From Marinomonas sp. KMM3893 (GTDB lineage: Bacteria > Pseudomonadota > Gammaproteobacteria > Pseudomonadales > Marinomonadaceae), in the NCBI RefSeq assembly GCF_004352855.1, contig NZ_SJSC01000003.1:372001-436000 (forward strand): a stretch of DNA of 64,000 nt. Reading direction: 5' to 3'. The notes below the pieces were generated by a model. It saw only the letters and a list, made by a program, of their open reading frames with translations, ran no database searches and was not told the DNA's origin. Position numbers and translations under genes: made by a program. This document shows positions 52,437 through 63,460 of this stretch, in pieces (within the stretch, counting starts at the first letter, position 1; every line of letters starts with the position of its first letter).

Positions 52437-55277
52437 ATGCACGAAAGTTTAATGGAGTTGCTATGGGGCACCTCTCATTTTTCAGGTGGTAACTTGGAAT
52501 ACGTTGAGGGGTTGTTTGAAAGCTACCTAGTCGATCCGAACTCAGTATCGGAAGAGTGGAGAAAATGTTTTGATCAGTTGCCTCGCGTTAGCGAAGCACA
52601 GTCAACAGATCTTCCTCATTCAGTGATTCAACAGCAGTTCTTGGAACTTGGCAAAAACAAGTTTCGCTCAATGCCTGTTTCAACAGGTACAGCAGCCGGT
52701 TCTGATCACGAACAAAAACAAATTAATGTTCTTCAATTAATTGACGCTTACCGAGTACGAGGTCATCAGCACGCATCGCTTGATCCATTAGGATTGCAAA
52801 AGCGTGAAAAAGTGGCTGATTTAGACATTAGTTATCATCAGTTAACTGGTGCGGACTTTGATACTCAATTTAAAACGGGTTCTTTGTTCTTTAATAAAGA
52901 CTCAATGAAGTTAAGCGAAATCATCGCTGAACTTGAAAAAACCTACTGCGGAAGCATAGGTTATGAATTCATGCACATTGTTGATACGCAAGAAAAAGCG
53001 TGGCTTCAACAGCGTGTAGAATCAGTAAGATCCTGCCCTGAATATTCTAAAGAAACACGTCAAAATCTTCTTGAGCGTTTAACCGCAGCAGAAGGTCTAG
53101 AAAAATACCTAGCAAGTCGTTACCCAGGTGCTAAGCGCTTTGGTCTTGAAGGCGGTGAAAGTTTAATTCCTATGGTGAATGAGTTAATTCAACGTTCTGG
53201 CGCACTGGGTGCGAAAGAAGTTGTGATTGGCATGGCTCACCGTGGTCGCTTAAACGTCTTGGTTAACACCTTAGGTAAAAGCCCTAAAGACTTGTTTGAT
53301 GAATTTGAAGGCAAGTTGAAGCTGGTTAAAACATCTGGTGACGTTAAATACCACCAAGGTTTCTCTTCTAATGTGATGACTGCTGGCGGCGAAGTACATA
53401 TCGCGCTTGCGTTTAACCCGTCTCACTTAGAAATCGTTTCACCTGTTGTTGAAGGTTCCGTTCGCGCTCGTCAAGATCGCCGCAAGGACACAACAGGTAA
53501 AGCAGTGGTGCCTATCTCTATCCACGGTGATGCCGCTTTTGCAGGTCAGGGCGTTGTTATGGAGACATTCCAGATGTCTCAGACACGTGGCTACCACACA
53601 GGTGGTACGGTTCACATTGTGATCAACAACCAAGTTGGTTTCACGACGAACCGTCAAGACGATTCGCGCTCAACAGAGTACGCAACCGATGTTGCGAAAA
53701 TGATCCAAGCGCCTATCTTCCATGTAAACGGTGACGATCCAGAAGCGGTATTGTTTATTACTCAGCTGGCATTGGATTACCGTTACGAGTTTGGCCGTGA
53801 TGTTGTGATTGACATGGTTTGTTACCGTCGTCGTGGTCATAACGAAACAGACGAGCCTTCTGGTACTCAGCCTCTAATGTACAGCGTGATCAGCAAGTTG
53901 CCGACGACGCGTACGCTTTATTCAAATCGTTTGATCGCTGAAAATGTGGTTACCGAAGCGGAATCTGCTGGCATGGTAAGCGAAAACCGTGAAGACTTGG
54001 ATAACGGTCGTCACGTTGCTAAGAGCTTGGTGTTAGAACCAAAATCTGATTTGTTTGTTGATTGGAAACCTTACTTAGGTGTCGAATGGACAGACGCGGG
54101 TGATACCAGCTACCCACTTGCTAAATTGCAAGAAGTGGCTAAGAAGTTGACCGTGATTCCTGATGGTATTGTGGTTCAGCGTCAAGTGCAGAAAATCTAC
54201 CAAGACCGCGATAAAATGACCGCCGGCGCCTTACCTCTAAACTGGGGTTACGCTGAGACGCTAGCCTTTGCGACCTTGTTAGAGCAGGGCTACCCGCTGC
54301 GTATTACCGGTCAGGATTCTGGTCGTGGTACTTTCTCGCATCGTCATGCTGTGATCCATAGTCAAAAAGACGGCAGTACCTTTGTTCCTCTGAAACATGT
54401 ATCTGAAAGTCAGCCTACTATGGACTTGTACGATTCATACTTGTCAGAAGAAGCGGTATTGGCTTTTGAATATGGCTACTCAACAACAGCGCCAAAAGGG
54501 CTTGTTATTTGGGAAGCACAGTTCGGTGATTTTGCTAACGGTGCGCAAGTGGTTATTGACCAATTTATTACCAGTGGTGAGCACAAGTGGGGACGTTTAT
54601 GCGGCCTAACAATGCTGTTGCCTCATGGTTATGAAGGTCAAGGTCCTGAGCATTCATCCGCAAGATTAGAGCGCTTTTTGCAGTTGTGTGCTGAATACAA
54701 CATTCAAGTATGTGTTCCTACAACGCCAGCGCAAATCTTCCACATCTTACGCCGTCAAGCGATTCGCCCAATGCGTCGTCCGCTTGTTATTATGTCTCCT
54801 AAAAGTTTGCTGCGTCATAAGCAAGCGATCTCAACGTTAGAAGACTTGGCAGAAGGTAGCTTCAAAACGGTATTGCCTGATACATCCGAAACGATGGTTG
54901 CAGACAAAGTAAAACGTATTGTCCTATGTAGCGGCAAGATTTATTACGATTTGATCAACCGTCGTACAGAACTTGAAAAAGACGATGTTGTTGTGATTCG
55001 CTTGGAGCAATTGTACCCGTTCCCATACGATGACCTAGAGTCAGAGTTAGAGCAGTACAAAAATGTTGAGAGCCTAGTTTGGTGTCAAGAAGAGCCGAAA
55101 AACCAAGGTGCTTGGCATGCCAATCGTCACCGTATGAACCGAGTATTGGAAAAACTGTACCCAGAGCTGAAAATTCGTTTCGCAGGCCGTATTTCGTCTG
55201 CTGCGCCAGCCGCTGGTTATATGTCTATCCATGTTGAAGAACAAGAAGCGCTGGTTAACGACGCATTAGTTGGCTAG
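52437..55277 (+). CDS. sucA: 2-oxoglutarate dehydrogenase E1 component
   Basis: A 946-residue thiamine-diphosphate enzyme that decarboxylates 2-oxoglutarate and transfers the succinyl unit to SucB lipoate. Landmarks: N-terminal SHFSGGNLEYVEGL, GMAHRGRLNVLVNTLGK, the thiamine region GDAAFAGQGVVMET and NNQVGFTTN, and the C-terminal PQ/SGHKWGRL area. The length fits E. coli SucA (933). AAGGGTG is at normal distance from ATG 52437. It lies after the sdh terminator, so it has its own promoter or reads through, and precedes sucB by 33 nt. Confidence 0.97.
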   Translation: MHESLMELLWGTSHFSGGNLEYVEGLFESYLVDPNSVSEEWRKCFDQLPRVSEAQSTDLPHSVIQQQFLELGKNKFRSMPVSTGTAAGSDHEQKQINVLQLIDAYRVRGHQHASLDPLGLQKREKVADLDISYHQLTGADFDTQFKTGSLFFNKDSMKLSEIIAELEKTYCGSIGYEFMHIVDTQEKAWLQQRVESVRSCPEYSKETRQNLLERLTAAEGLEKYLASRYPGAKRFGLEGGESLIPMVNELIQRSGALGAKEVVIGMAHRGRLNVLVNTLGKSPKDLFDEFEGKLKLVKTSGDVKYHQGFSSNVMTAGGEVHIALAFNPSHLEIVSPVVEGSVRARQDRRKDTTGKAVVPISIHGDAAFAGQGVVMETFQMSQTRGYHTGGTVHIVINNQVGFTTNRQDDSRSTEYATDVAKMIQAPIFHVNGDDPEAVLFITQLALDYRYEFGRDVVIDMVCYRRRGHNETDEPSGTQPLMYSVISKLPTTRTLYSNRLIAENVVTEAESAGMVSENREDLDNGRHVAKSLVLEPKSDLFVDWKPYLGVEWTDAGDTSYPLAKLQEVAKKLTVIPDGIVVQRQVQKIYQDRDKMTAGALPLNWGYAETLAFATLLEQGYPLRITGQDSGRGTFSHRHAVIHSQKDGSTFVPLKHVSESQPTMDLYDSYLSEEAVLAFEYGYSTTAPKGLVIWEAQFGDFANGAQVVIDQFITSGEHKWGRLCGLTMLLPHGYEGQGPEHSSARLERFLQLCAEYNIQVCVPTTPAQIFHILRRQAIRPMRRPLVIMSPKSLLRHKQAISTLEDLAEGSFKTVLPDTSETMVADKVKRIVLCSGKIYYDLINRRTELEKDDVVVIRLEQLYPFPYDDLESELEQYKNVESLVWCQEEPKNQGAWHANRHRMNRVLEKLYPELKIRFAGRISSAAPAAGYMSIHVEEQEALVNDALVG

Positions 55278-55310
55278 CACCATAGCCTGTCAGAGAGATA
55301 AGGGTATCAA

Positions 55311-56822
55311 ATGAGTATCGAAATTAAAGCACCTACTTTTCCAGAATCTGTAGCAGACGGTACCGTCGCTACTTGGTACAAACAACCAGGTGAAGCCTGT
55401 GCTCGTGATGAGCATATCGTCGACATCGAAACCGATAAAGTTGTCTTAGAAGTGGTTGCACCTGCTGATGGTGTACTAAAAGACGTACTGAAAGCGGAAG
55501 GCGATCTTGTACTAAGTGACGAAGTGTTGGCTATTTTCGAATCTGGCGCAGCGGCTTCTGCTGCACCAGCTGAAAAAGCAGCGGCACCTGCAGCGGCCGC
55601 CGCAGCGCCTGCTGCTGCGCAAGAAAGTGTGCAAATTAAAACACCAAGTTTCCCTGAATCTGTTGCCGACGGCACAGTAGCAACTTGGTACAAGCAGCCA
55701 GGTGAAGCCTGTGCACGCGATGAGCACATCGTTGATATCGAAACCGATAAAGTGGTTCTAGAAGTGGTTGCGCCTGCAGACGGTGTGATCGGTGAGATTC
55801 TAAAAGCTGAAGGCGAAACGGTACTAAGCAACGAAATTCTAGCGAATTTCCTAGTAGGCGCTACTGGTGCAGCAGCACCGGTTGCCGCCGCAGCGCCAGC
55901 CGCTGCCGCCGCAGAATCTGATGAAGACGGTGTAGCAGGTCCTGCTGCTCGTAAAGCATTGGCTGAAGCAGGTTTGACGACAGCACAAGTAAAAGGCACT
56001 GGTAAAGGCGGACGCATCACTAAAGAAGACGTCGATGCAGCAGTGAAAGCGAAACCAGCAGCAGCGCCAGCGGCGAAAGCAGCGGCACCAGCGCCAGTCG
56101 CAGCACTAGGAGAAGAAGGTCGCATCGAAAAACGCGTTCCTATGACTCGTCTTCGCGCTACGATTGCTAAGCGTCTTGTTGAAGCGCAACAAACAGCGGC
56201 ACTATTGACGACTTATAACGAAGTCAACATGGGCCCGATCATGGAACTTCGTAAGAAGTACAAAGATCTGTTCATTAAAACGCACAATGGCACTAAGCTT
56301 GGTTTTATGTCTTTCTTCGTGAAAGCCGCGACAGAAGCGCTAAAACGCTTCCCTGCCGTGAACGCCTCTATCGATGGCAACGACATGGTTTACCATGGTT
56401 ACCAAGATATCGGTGTTGCTGTATCGACTGACCGTGGTCTAATGGTGCCAGTGCTTCGTAACACAGAAGCGATGGGACTTGCTGATATCGAGTCAACTAT
56501 CATGGACTTCGCACTACGCGGACGTGATGGCAAGCTTGGTATGAATGATATGCAAGGTGGTACTTTCACTATCACTAACGGCGGAACATTCGGTTCTTTG
56601 CTATCAACGCCAATCATTAACCCACCACAAACAGCGATCTTGGGCATGCACAAAATCCAAGAGCGTCCAATGGCGGTTAATGGTCAAGTTGTCATCCAAC
56701 CTATGATGTACCTAGCGCTTTCTTATGACCACCGTATGATCGATGGTAAAGAAGCGGTGCAGTTCTTGGTGACGATTAAAGACCTTCTAGAAGACCCATC
56801 TCGTCTGCTACTTGAAATCTAA
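55311..56822 (+). CDS. sucB: 2-oxoglutarate dehydrogenase E2 with two lipoyl domains
   Basis: A 503-residue dihydrolipoyl succinyltransferase, about 100 residues longer than E. coli SucB because it has two lipoyl domains (about 1-76 and 105-180) joined by Ala/Pro-rich linkers. The lipoylated lysines are Lys43 and Lys147, both in IETDKVVLE. The peripheral E1/E3-binding domain is near 207-245 ([13 protein letters not shown]) and the catalytic domain ends with [13 protein letters not shown], with the active His and Asp. Between the two lipoyl domains 46 residues in a row are identical although the codons differ often. Confidence 0.95.
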   Translation: MSIEIKAPTFPESVADGTVATWYKQPGEACARDEHIVDIETDKVVLEVVAPADGVLKDVLKAEGDLVLSDEVLAIFESGAAASAAPAEKAAAPAAAAAAPAAAQESVQIKTPSFPESVADGTVATWYKQPGEACARDEHIVDIETDKVVLEVVAPADGVIGEILKAEGETVLSNEILANFLVGATGAAAPVAAAAPAAAAAESDEDGVAGPAARKALAEAGLTTAQVKGTGKGGRITKEDVDAAVKAKPAAAPAAKAAAPAPVAALGEEGRIEKRVPMTRLRATIAKRLVEAQQTAALLTTYNEVNMGPIMELRKKYKDLFIKTHNGTKLGFMSFFVKAATEALKRFPAVNASIDGNDMVYHGYQDIGVAVSTDRGLMVPVLRNTEAMGLADIESTIMDFALRGRDGKLGMNDMQGGTFTITNGGTFGSLLSTPIINPPQTAILGMHKIQERPMAVNGQVVIQPMMYLALSYDHRMIDGKEAVQFLVTIKDLLEDPSRLLLEI

Positions 56823-56883
56823 GCGATTTGCTCAGTATTTGAAGTGTAAGTGGTTGAAATCTAAGTATTCGCACCAATTTTAA

Positions 56884-58392
<1,509 letters not shown>

Positions 58393-58482
58393 TAAAAAAT
58401 TAGATTTGCCGGCCTTGTGCCGGTAATTTCTGTCTTAACAGACAGAGCTTATGTCAATCATTCAGATGAGCGGAAGAATCAA

Positions 58483-59649
58483 ATGAACTTACATGAATAT
58501 CAGGCTAAACAGCTTTTTGCTGAATACGGTCTGCCAGTATCTAAAGGGTACGCAGTAGACACGCCAGAAGCGGCAGTCGAAGCAGCGAAAACAATTGGCG
58601 GTGACAAATGGGTTGTTAAAGCTCAGGTTCATGCTGGCGGTCGCGGTAAAGCAGGTGGTGTAAAACTTGTTGATTCTTATGAAGAAGTTGCAGCATTTAC
58701 AGAACATTGGTTAGGTAAAAACCTAGTTACTTACCAAACAGACGAAAACGGCCAGCCAGTGGCTAAGATTCTTGTTGAATCTTGCACTGACATTGCTAAC
58801 GAATTGTACCTTGGTGCTGTTGTTGACCGTTCTACTCGTCGTGTTGTTTTCATGGCGTCTACTGAAGGCGGCGTTGAGATTGAGAAAGTAGCTGAGGAAA
58901 CGCCTGAGCTAATCCACAAAGCGATCATCGATCCTTTGGTTGGCGCTCAACCTTACCAAGCTCGTGAATTAGCATTTAAATTGGGTCTTAACCCAGCTCA
59001 AATCAAACAGTTCACTAAAGTGTTCCTTGGTTTGTCTCAAATGTTCCACGACTACGACTTTGCATTGCTAGAAATCAACCCTCTAGTAATCACTGACGAA
59101 GGTAACCTTCATTGCCTAGACGGCAAAATCGGCATCGACAGCAACGCTGTTTACCGTCAGAAGAAAATGCAAGAGTTCCACGATCCATCTCAAGAAGATG
59201 AGCGTGAAGCACATGCAGCACAATGGGAACTTAACTATGTTGCTCTAGACGGAAACGTTGGCTGCATGGTAAACGGTGCCGGCCTAGCAATGGGTACAAT
59301 GGACATCGTTAATCTACACGGCGGCAAGCCAGCTAACTTCCTAGACGTTGGTGGCGGCGCGACAAAAGAACGTGTTGCTGAAGCGTTCAAAATCATCCTT
59401 TCTGATGACAATGTTAAAGCCGTTTTGGTTAACATTTTCGGTGGTATCGTTCGTTGTGACATGATCGCTGAAGGTATTATCGGTGCGGTAGAACAAGTAG
59501 GCGTTACAGTGCCTGTTGTTGTACGTCTTGAAGGTACGAATGCTGACCTTGGTCGCGAAGTACTAGCGAAATCTGATCTTGATATCATTGCAGCTACAAG
59601 TCTTAAAGATGCAGCTATTCAAGTTGTTAAAGCTGCGGAGGGCAAATAA
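58483..59649 (+). CDS. sucC: Succinyl-CoA ligase, beta subunit
   Basis: A 388-residue ATP-grasp subunit that, with SucD, converts succinyl-CoA to succinate with NTP formation. It begins [18 protein letters not shown], typical for SucC, so ATG 58483 is preferred over an open frame from 58417. ATP-grasp motifs include [17 protein letters not shown] and the C-terminal [15 protein letters not shown]. The stop shares one base with the sucD start. Confidence 0.97.
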   Translation: MNLHEYQAKQLFAEYGLPVSKGYAVDTPEAAVEAAKTIGGDKWVVKAQVHAGGRGKAGGVKLVDSYEEVAAFTEHWLGKNLVTYQTDENGQPVAKILVESCTDIANELYLGAVVDRSTRRVVFMASTEGGVEIEKVAEETPELIHKAIIDPLVGAQPYQARELAFKLGLNPAQIKQFTKVFLGLSQMFHDYDFALLEINPLVITDEGNLHCLDGKIGIDSNAVYRQKKMQEFHDPSQEDEREAHAAQWELNYVALDGNVGCMVNGAGLAMGTMDIVNLHGGKPANFLDVGGGATKERVAEAFKIILSDDNVKAVLVNIFGGIVRCDMIAEGIIGAVEQVGVTVPVVVRLEGTNADLGREVLAKSDLDIIAATSLKDAAIQVVKAAEGK

Positions 59650-60521
59650 TGTCTGTATTAATTAATAAAGATACTAAAGTTATCTGTCAGGGTTTTACTG
59701 GCGGACAAGGTACTTTCCATTCTGAGCAAGCGATTGCTTACGGAACAAAAATGGTTGGTGGTGTAACTCCAGGTAAAGGTGGTCAAACTCACCTAGGCCT
59801 ACCTGTTTTCAATACAGTAAAAGAAGCAGTAGAACAAACTGGCGCTGAAGCGTCTGTTATCTACGTTCCAGCTCCTTTCTGTAAAGATTCTATTCTTGAA
59901 GCGGCTAACTCTGGTATCAAACTAATCGTTTGTATCACTGAAGGTATCCCGACTCTTGATATGCTTGACTGTAAAGTTGCGTGTGATTCTCTAGGTGTTC
60001 GTCTTATCGGCCCTAACTGCCCAGGCGTAATCACTCCTGGCGAATGTAAAATCGGCATCATGCCTGGCCATATCCACATGCCAGGTAAAGTAGGTATCGT
60101 ATCTCGTTCTGGTACTTTGACTTACGAAGCGGTTAAGCAAACAACGGACGCTGGTTTCGGTCAGTCTACTTGTGTTGGTATCGGTGGCGACCCAATCCCA
60201 GGCACTAACTTCATCGACGTATTGGAAATGTTCCAAAACGATCCTCAGACTGAAGCGATTGTTATGATCGGTGAAATCGGTGGTACTGCTGAAGAAGAAG
60301 CGGCTGCTTACATCAAAGCAAACGTGACTAAGCCTGTTGTATCTTACATTGCTGGTGTTACTGCACCTGCTGGTAAGCGTATGGGTCACGCTGGCGCGAT
60401 CATCTCTGGCGGTAAAGGTACTGCTGATGAGAAATTTGCTGCTCTAGAAGACGCAGGTGTTAAAACTGTACGTTCTCTAGCTGACATCGGTGCTGGCCTT
60501 AAAGAACTTACTGGCTGGTAA
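59649..60521 (+). CDS. sucD: Succinyl-CoA ligase, alpha subunit
   Basis: A 290-residue CoA-binding subunit carrying the phospho-His in [17 protein letters not shown]. The CoA-binding fold starts with [15 protein letters not shown], and [20 protein letters not shown] is conserved. It is the last gene of the TCA block; two hairpins, one with a long T-run, follow. Confidence 0.97.
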   Translation: MSVLINKDTKVICQGFTGGQGTFHSEQAIAYGTKMVGGVTPGKGGQTHLGLPVFNTVKEAVEQTGAEASVIYVPAPFCKDSILEAANSGIKLIVCITEGIPTLDMLDCKVACDSLGVRLIGPNCPGVITPGECKIGIMPGHIHMPGKVGIVSRSGTLTYEAVKQTTDAGFGQSTCVGIGGDPIPGTNFIDVLEMFQNDPQTEAIVMIGEIGGTAEEEAAAYIKANVTKPVVSYIAGVTAPAGKRMGHAGAIISGGKGTADEKFAALEDAGVKTVRSLADIGAGLKELTGW

Positions 60522-60565
60522 GTTGCTTGCCTAGCTAGATACTCTCTAGTTAGATCGGCTTAGAC

Positions 60566-60588
60566 AACTAGCCTTTAGGCTAATAGTT
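60566..60588 (+). other. Stem-loop after sucD sharing a core with the 17.6-kb palindrome
   Basis: AACTAGCC-TTTA-GGCTA(AT)AGTT forms a hairpin centred on TAGCCTTTAGGCTA (60569-60582). The same 14-bp core is found, reverse-complemented, in the perfect inverted repeat at 17593-17606. Confidence 0.6.
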
Positions 60589-60607
60589 CTAGACCAACAG
60601 CTATAGT

Positions 60608-60638
60608 AAAATCCCTGCTTCGGCAGGGATTTTTTTTT
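60608..60638 (+). terminator. Strong terminator of the sucABCD-lpd unit
   Basis: AAAATCCCTGC (60608-60618) pairs perfectly with GCAGGGATTTT around the stable TTCG tetraloop, followed by a long T-run to 60638. Confidence 0.95.
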
Positions 60639-60671
60639 GCTTTTTTATCACCTAAATAGAGCGCTTGGTTT

Positions 60672-60875
60672 ATGATGAATTGCCCTTTTTGTTCAGCGTC
60701 AAATTTATGCGATCGAGATGGTGAGTGCTGGTGTTTTGTGGTGGCGGTTCCTGCTTCATTGTTGTCCCTTTTGCCTGAGTCATCTGTTGGCCGTGATTGC
60801 ATCTGCCAGTCTTGTCTTGAGCGATATAAAAGTGACCCAGATGCGTTTGTTATCGAATACAAAGCCCGTGTTTAA
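60672..60875 (+). CDS. Cysteine-rich CWC family protein
   Basis: A 67-residue protein matching the cysteine-rich CWC family: CPFCSASNLC at the start, ECWCF in the middle and CICQSCLERY near the end. These Cys pairs probably bind zinc or another metal. Function is unknown. It lies 32 nt upstream of the oxidase gene on the same strand. Its six or more spaced cysteines in family order support it as a real gene despite its size. Confidence 0.8.
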   Translation: MMNCPFCSASNLCDRDGECWCFVVAVPASLLSLLPESSVGRDCICQSCLERYKSDPDAFVIEYKARV

Positions 60876-60906
60876 ATTTTCTTAAAACAATTAAAAGAGA
60901 CAGTGG

Positions 60907-62127
60907 ATGAATGATTCAGAAAGCGTCAAATACGATATTACGGTAGTCGGAGGTGGCATCGTTGGTTTATCAACCGCTTGGCAGCTGCAGCAACGTTATC
61001 CCATGTATCGGATTTTATTGTTAGAAAAAGAACAGGAAGTGGCGCAGCATCAAACGGGTCATAACTCAGGTGTGATTCATGCGGGTGTGTATTACGCGCC
61101 GGGCAGCTTAAAAGCCTCTTTCTGTAAGCAAGGCGCCGCCGCAACCAAAGCTTTTTGCCAACAGCACGGCATTGAATTTGAAGAATGTGGCAAGCTGATT
61201 GTCGCCACCAACGCCGCAGAAGAAGAGCGCATGAACGCGCTTTATGCCCGTTGCCAAGAAAATGAACTGGAAGTCTTTCGTCTGGATCGCGATGCCCTGT
61301 ATCGCCGAGAACCCAATGTAAAAGGGGTGGCCGCCTTATTTGTCCCTGCGACGGGGATTGTCAATTATCGAGAGATTTGCCAAAAATTAGCCGAACTGTT
61401 TGTGCAAAAAGGCGGCGAAATCCGTTTTGGCTGCAAGGTTTCAGCGTTGCAAGAAAGCCATGAAAAAGTCTCTATCCATGTTGGCAGTGACTTAATCAAT
61501 ACCCGTTATCTGGTGTGCTGTGCAGGGTTAATGGCCGACAGACTGACGCGTATGTTGAAGATTCCTACTGATTTTCAAATCATTCCGTTTCGTGGTGAAT
61601 ATTATCAATTACCGCGCAAACACAGCCAAATCGTAAACCATCTTATTTACCCGGTTCCTGATCCTGAATTGCCATTTCTAGGCGTGCACTTAACTCGAAT
61701 GATCGATGGCTCGGTCACAGTAGGGCCCAATGCCGTGCAAGGCTGGAAGCGTGAAGGTTATGGCGCGATTAATATTAGCCCACGAGATATTTGGGACATG
61801 GTGCGCTTTCCTGGTTTCTGGCGTTTGATCGGACAGAATTGGCAAGTAGGGCTAAAAGAGACCAAAAATTCTTGGTTTAAAGCCGGTTATTTGGCCCAAG
61901 TACGAAAGTACTGTGAGCAAATCACATTGGAAGATTTGCAAGATTACCCAGCGGGCATTCGTGCTCAAGCGGTGATGAGTGATGGCAGCCTAGTGCATGA
62001 TTTTCTGTTTGCGAATAGCCCACGATCTTTGCATGTGTGTAATGCACCGTCTCCTGCTGCGACCAGTGCTTTTCCGATCGGTAACTATATAGTGGACAAG
62101 CTGGACGACCTGATGACGACTGTGTAG
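60907..62127 (+). CDS. lhgO: L-2-hydroxyglutarate oxidase
   Basis: A 406-residue FAD enzyme of the DAO family that oxidises L-2-hydroxyglutarate to 2-oxoglutarate, passing electrons to quinone at the membrane in E. coli. The FAD fold is TVVGGGIVGLSTAWQL; family segments are TGHNSGVIHAGVYYAPGSLK and the C-terminal GIRAQAV with NAPSPAATSAFPIG. The length fits E. coli LhgO (422). It feeds 2-oxoglutarate to the adjacent TCA block, which may explain the placement. Confidence 0.92.
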   Translation: MNDSESVKYDITVVGGGIVGLSTAWQLQQRYPMYRILLLEKEQEVAQHQTGHNSGVIHAGVYYAPGSLKASFCKQGAAATKAFCQQHGIEFEECGKLIVATNAAEEERMNALYARCQENELEVFRLDRDALYRREPNVKGVAALFVPATGIVNYREICQKLAELFVQKGGEIRFGCKVSALQESHEKVSIHVGSDLINTRYLVCCAGLMADRLTRMLKIPTDFQIIPFRGEYYQLPRKHSQIVNHLIYPVPDPELPFLGVHLTRMIDGSVTVGPNAVQGWKREGYGAINISPRDIWDMVRFPGFWRLIGQNWQVGLKETKNSWFKAGYLAQVRKYCEQITLEDLQDYPAGIRAQAVMSDGSLVHDFLFANSPRSLHVCNAPSPAATSAFPIGNYIVDKLDDLMTTV

Positions 62128-62225
62128 TTCGCAAGGAATAGGGAATAAATATGACAGGGTTTGCGTGTCGTGGGCGCTTCGAGCTAGAGTGCTGCCTATC
62201 GGACAACAGATATTGAGAGCACGAA

Positions 62226-62705
62226 ATGCAGAGAATAAAGAACAGGATGCAGTCAAAAATATGGGTGCGTGGGGTCGTCGCCAGCGTGTTAGTAACACAG
62301 TTGAGTGCGTGTGGAACCTTACTTTATCCAGAGCGAAGAGGGCAGACCACAGGCACGATAGACGTGGGTGTTGCCCTATTGGATGCGGTCGGTTTGCTGT
62401 TCTTTTTTGTACCTGGCGTGGTCGCGTTTGGCGTGGATTTTGTGACCGGAGGCATTTACCTGCCAGGTGGCCGAGTCGCGACATTAACCCCAGAAGAGAG
62501 GCAGCGAGTCACACGAGGCAAAGACGCCATCGATGTGGCCGCCTTTAAGCAGGTATTGGCGGAACGTGATGATTTAGCCTTACCGGCAATAGTGTCATCG
62601 GACCGTTTAAAAGCGGTGTCTATGTCGTCACAAGAAGCCATGATGAACGCACTGCATGACATGGCTCCTAATCAACAATTGGCACTCGCCAAGGTCTATC
62701 GATAG
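62226..62705 (+). CDS. Lipoprotein of unknown function
   Basis: About 159 residues. A signal peptide ends in the lipobox-like QLSACG, with the lipid Cys near residue 29. The following GTLLYPERRGQ and LLFFFVPGVVAFGVDF segments resemble a small lipoprotein family of Pseudomonas and other gammaproteobacteria, sometimes mislabelled as a polyribonucleotide nucleotidyltransferase. The start may also be at an internal ATG (residue 8). It is convergent with the next gene, ending 7 nt from its stop. Confidence 0.75.
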   Translation: MQRIKNRMQSKIWVRGVVASVLVTQLSACGTLLYPERRGQTTGTIDVGVALLDAVGLLFFFVPGVVAFGVDFVTGGIYLPGGRVATLTPEERQRVTRGKDAIDVAAFKQVLAERDDLALPAIVSSDRLKAVSMSSQEAMMNALHDMAPNQQLALAKVYR

Positions 62706-62712
62706 TCTCTCG

Positions 62713-63117
62713 TTATTGGCTATTCGCCTCTAAAGCTTGGTACAGTGTTTTGAGTTGCTCTGCGTTGCTTGTGTGGTGATGCAATTGTACCAATCTGGTA
62801 TTGGACGCAGAGATGTCTGCTATTAACTCAGGGGTTAATTCAGGCTGTTGGCCGTCTATGGCAACAACCAGCTGCGCTTGATACTTGTCGGCCAAGGTCA
62901 TTAAGTCGCTAGGATAATACACTGTGATGCCATGTACTTGGGTCTTGTTGGTCCAAGGTTCTTCATCAATAAGCGCCACTATGCGAATGTCTTTTGCTTC
63001 TTCTTGAAGGTATTTGGCCAATGAGAAGCTAGGGTAATCAATGCCGATGAGAATAATGGGGTAGGTGATTGTCTGACGTTGAAAAATGTTTTTTGCCCAT
63101 TGGCAGATTCGATTCAT
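62713..63117 (-). CDS. Small Rossmann-like protein of unknown function
   Basis: A 134-residue protein. IILIGIDYPSFSLAKYLQEE with a following acidic strand (IVALIDEEPW) resembles the first nucleotide-binding unit found at the N-terminus of CapD/WbpM-type sugar epimerases, but the rest of such an enzyme is missing and no GxxGxxG motif is complete. It may be a stand-alone binding domain. No function can be given. It is monocistronic and convergent with the lipoprotein gene. Confidence 0.7.
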   Translation of the reverse strand: MNRICQWAKNIFQRQTITYPIILIGIDYPSFSLAKYLQEEAKDIRIVALIDEEPWTNKTQVHGITVYYPSDLMTLADKYQAQLVVAIDGQQPELTPELIADISASNTRLVQLHHHTSNAEQLKTLYQALEANSQ

Positions 63118-63229
63118 TTCGTTTCCTCCAGAAAGATGGGAGAGTTAATGCGCATAGTCTATGTTAAAAGCAGAGAGTATTTGCTTTCTTGCAACGTTAA
63201 ACGCTTTATTTAAATAAAGGAGACGCGTT

Positions 63230-63460
63230 ATGGATACATCATCTCACACGATTTTAGGCTTATTTGCACAACTAGGTTTAGGTGAAGAGCAAGCGGATGT
63301 CGATCAGTTTGTCGACGCCCACGGCGGTTTGCCTAGTACGGTGCAATTAACCGAAGCGAGTTGTTTTAATGATTCTCAAAAGACCTTTCTAAGCCAAGAG
63401 TGGTCCAAAGACTCTGAGTGGGCGGCGGCGATTGATGAGTTGAATGCTTTGTTGCGTTAA
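63230..63460 (+). CDS. DUF2789 family protein
   Basis: A 76-residue protein matching DUF2789: HTILGLFAQLGL, then VDQFVDAHGGLP and FLSQEWSKDSEWAAAIDELNALL (in part). The family is helical and uncharacterised. AAGGAGACGC precedes the ATG. It is convergent with the response-regulator gene, whose stop overlaps its own by 4 nt. Confidence 0.85.
   Translation: MDTSSHTILGLFAQLGLGEEQADVDQFVDAHGGLPSTVQLTEASCFNDSQKTFLSQEWSKDSEWAAAIDELNALLR

Noticed and set aside
55307..56125. Long minus-strand open frame (272 codons) opposite sucB
   Set aside because: It is almost only Ala, Ser, Thr and Pro and mirrors the Ala/Pro linkers and lipoyl domains of sucB; an antisense shadow of a certain gene.
58417..58482. 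Upstream extension of sucC
   Set aside because: SucC proteins begin MNLHEYQAK, found at 58483; the extension shows no conservation.
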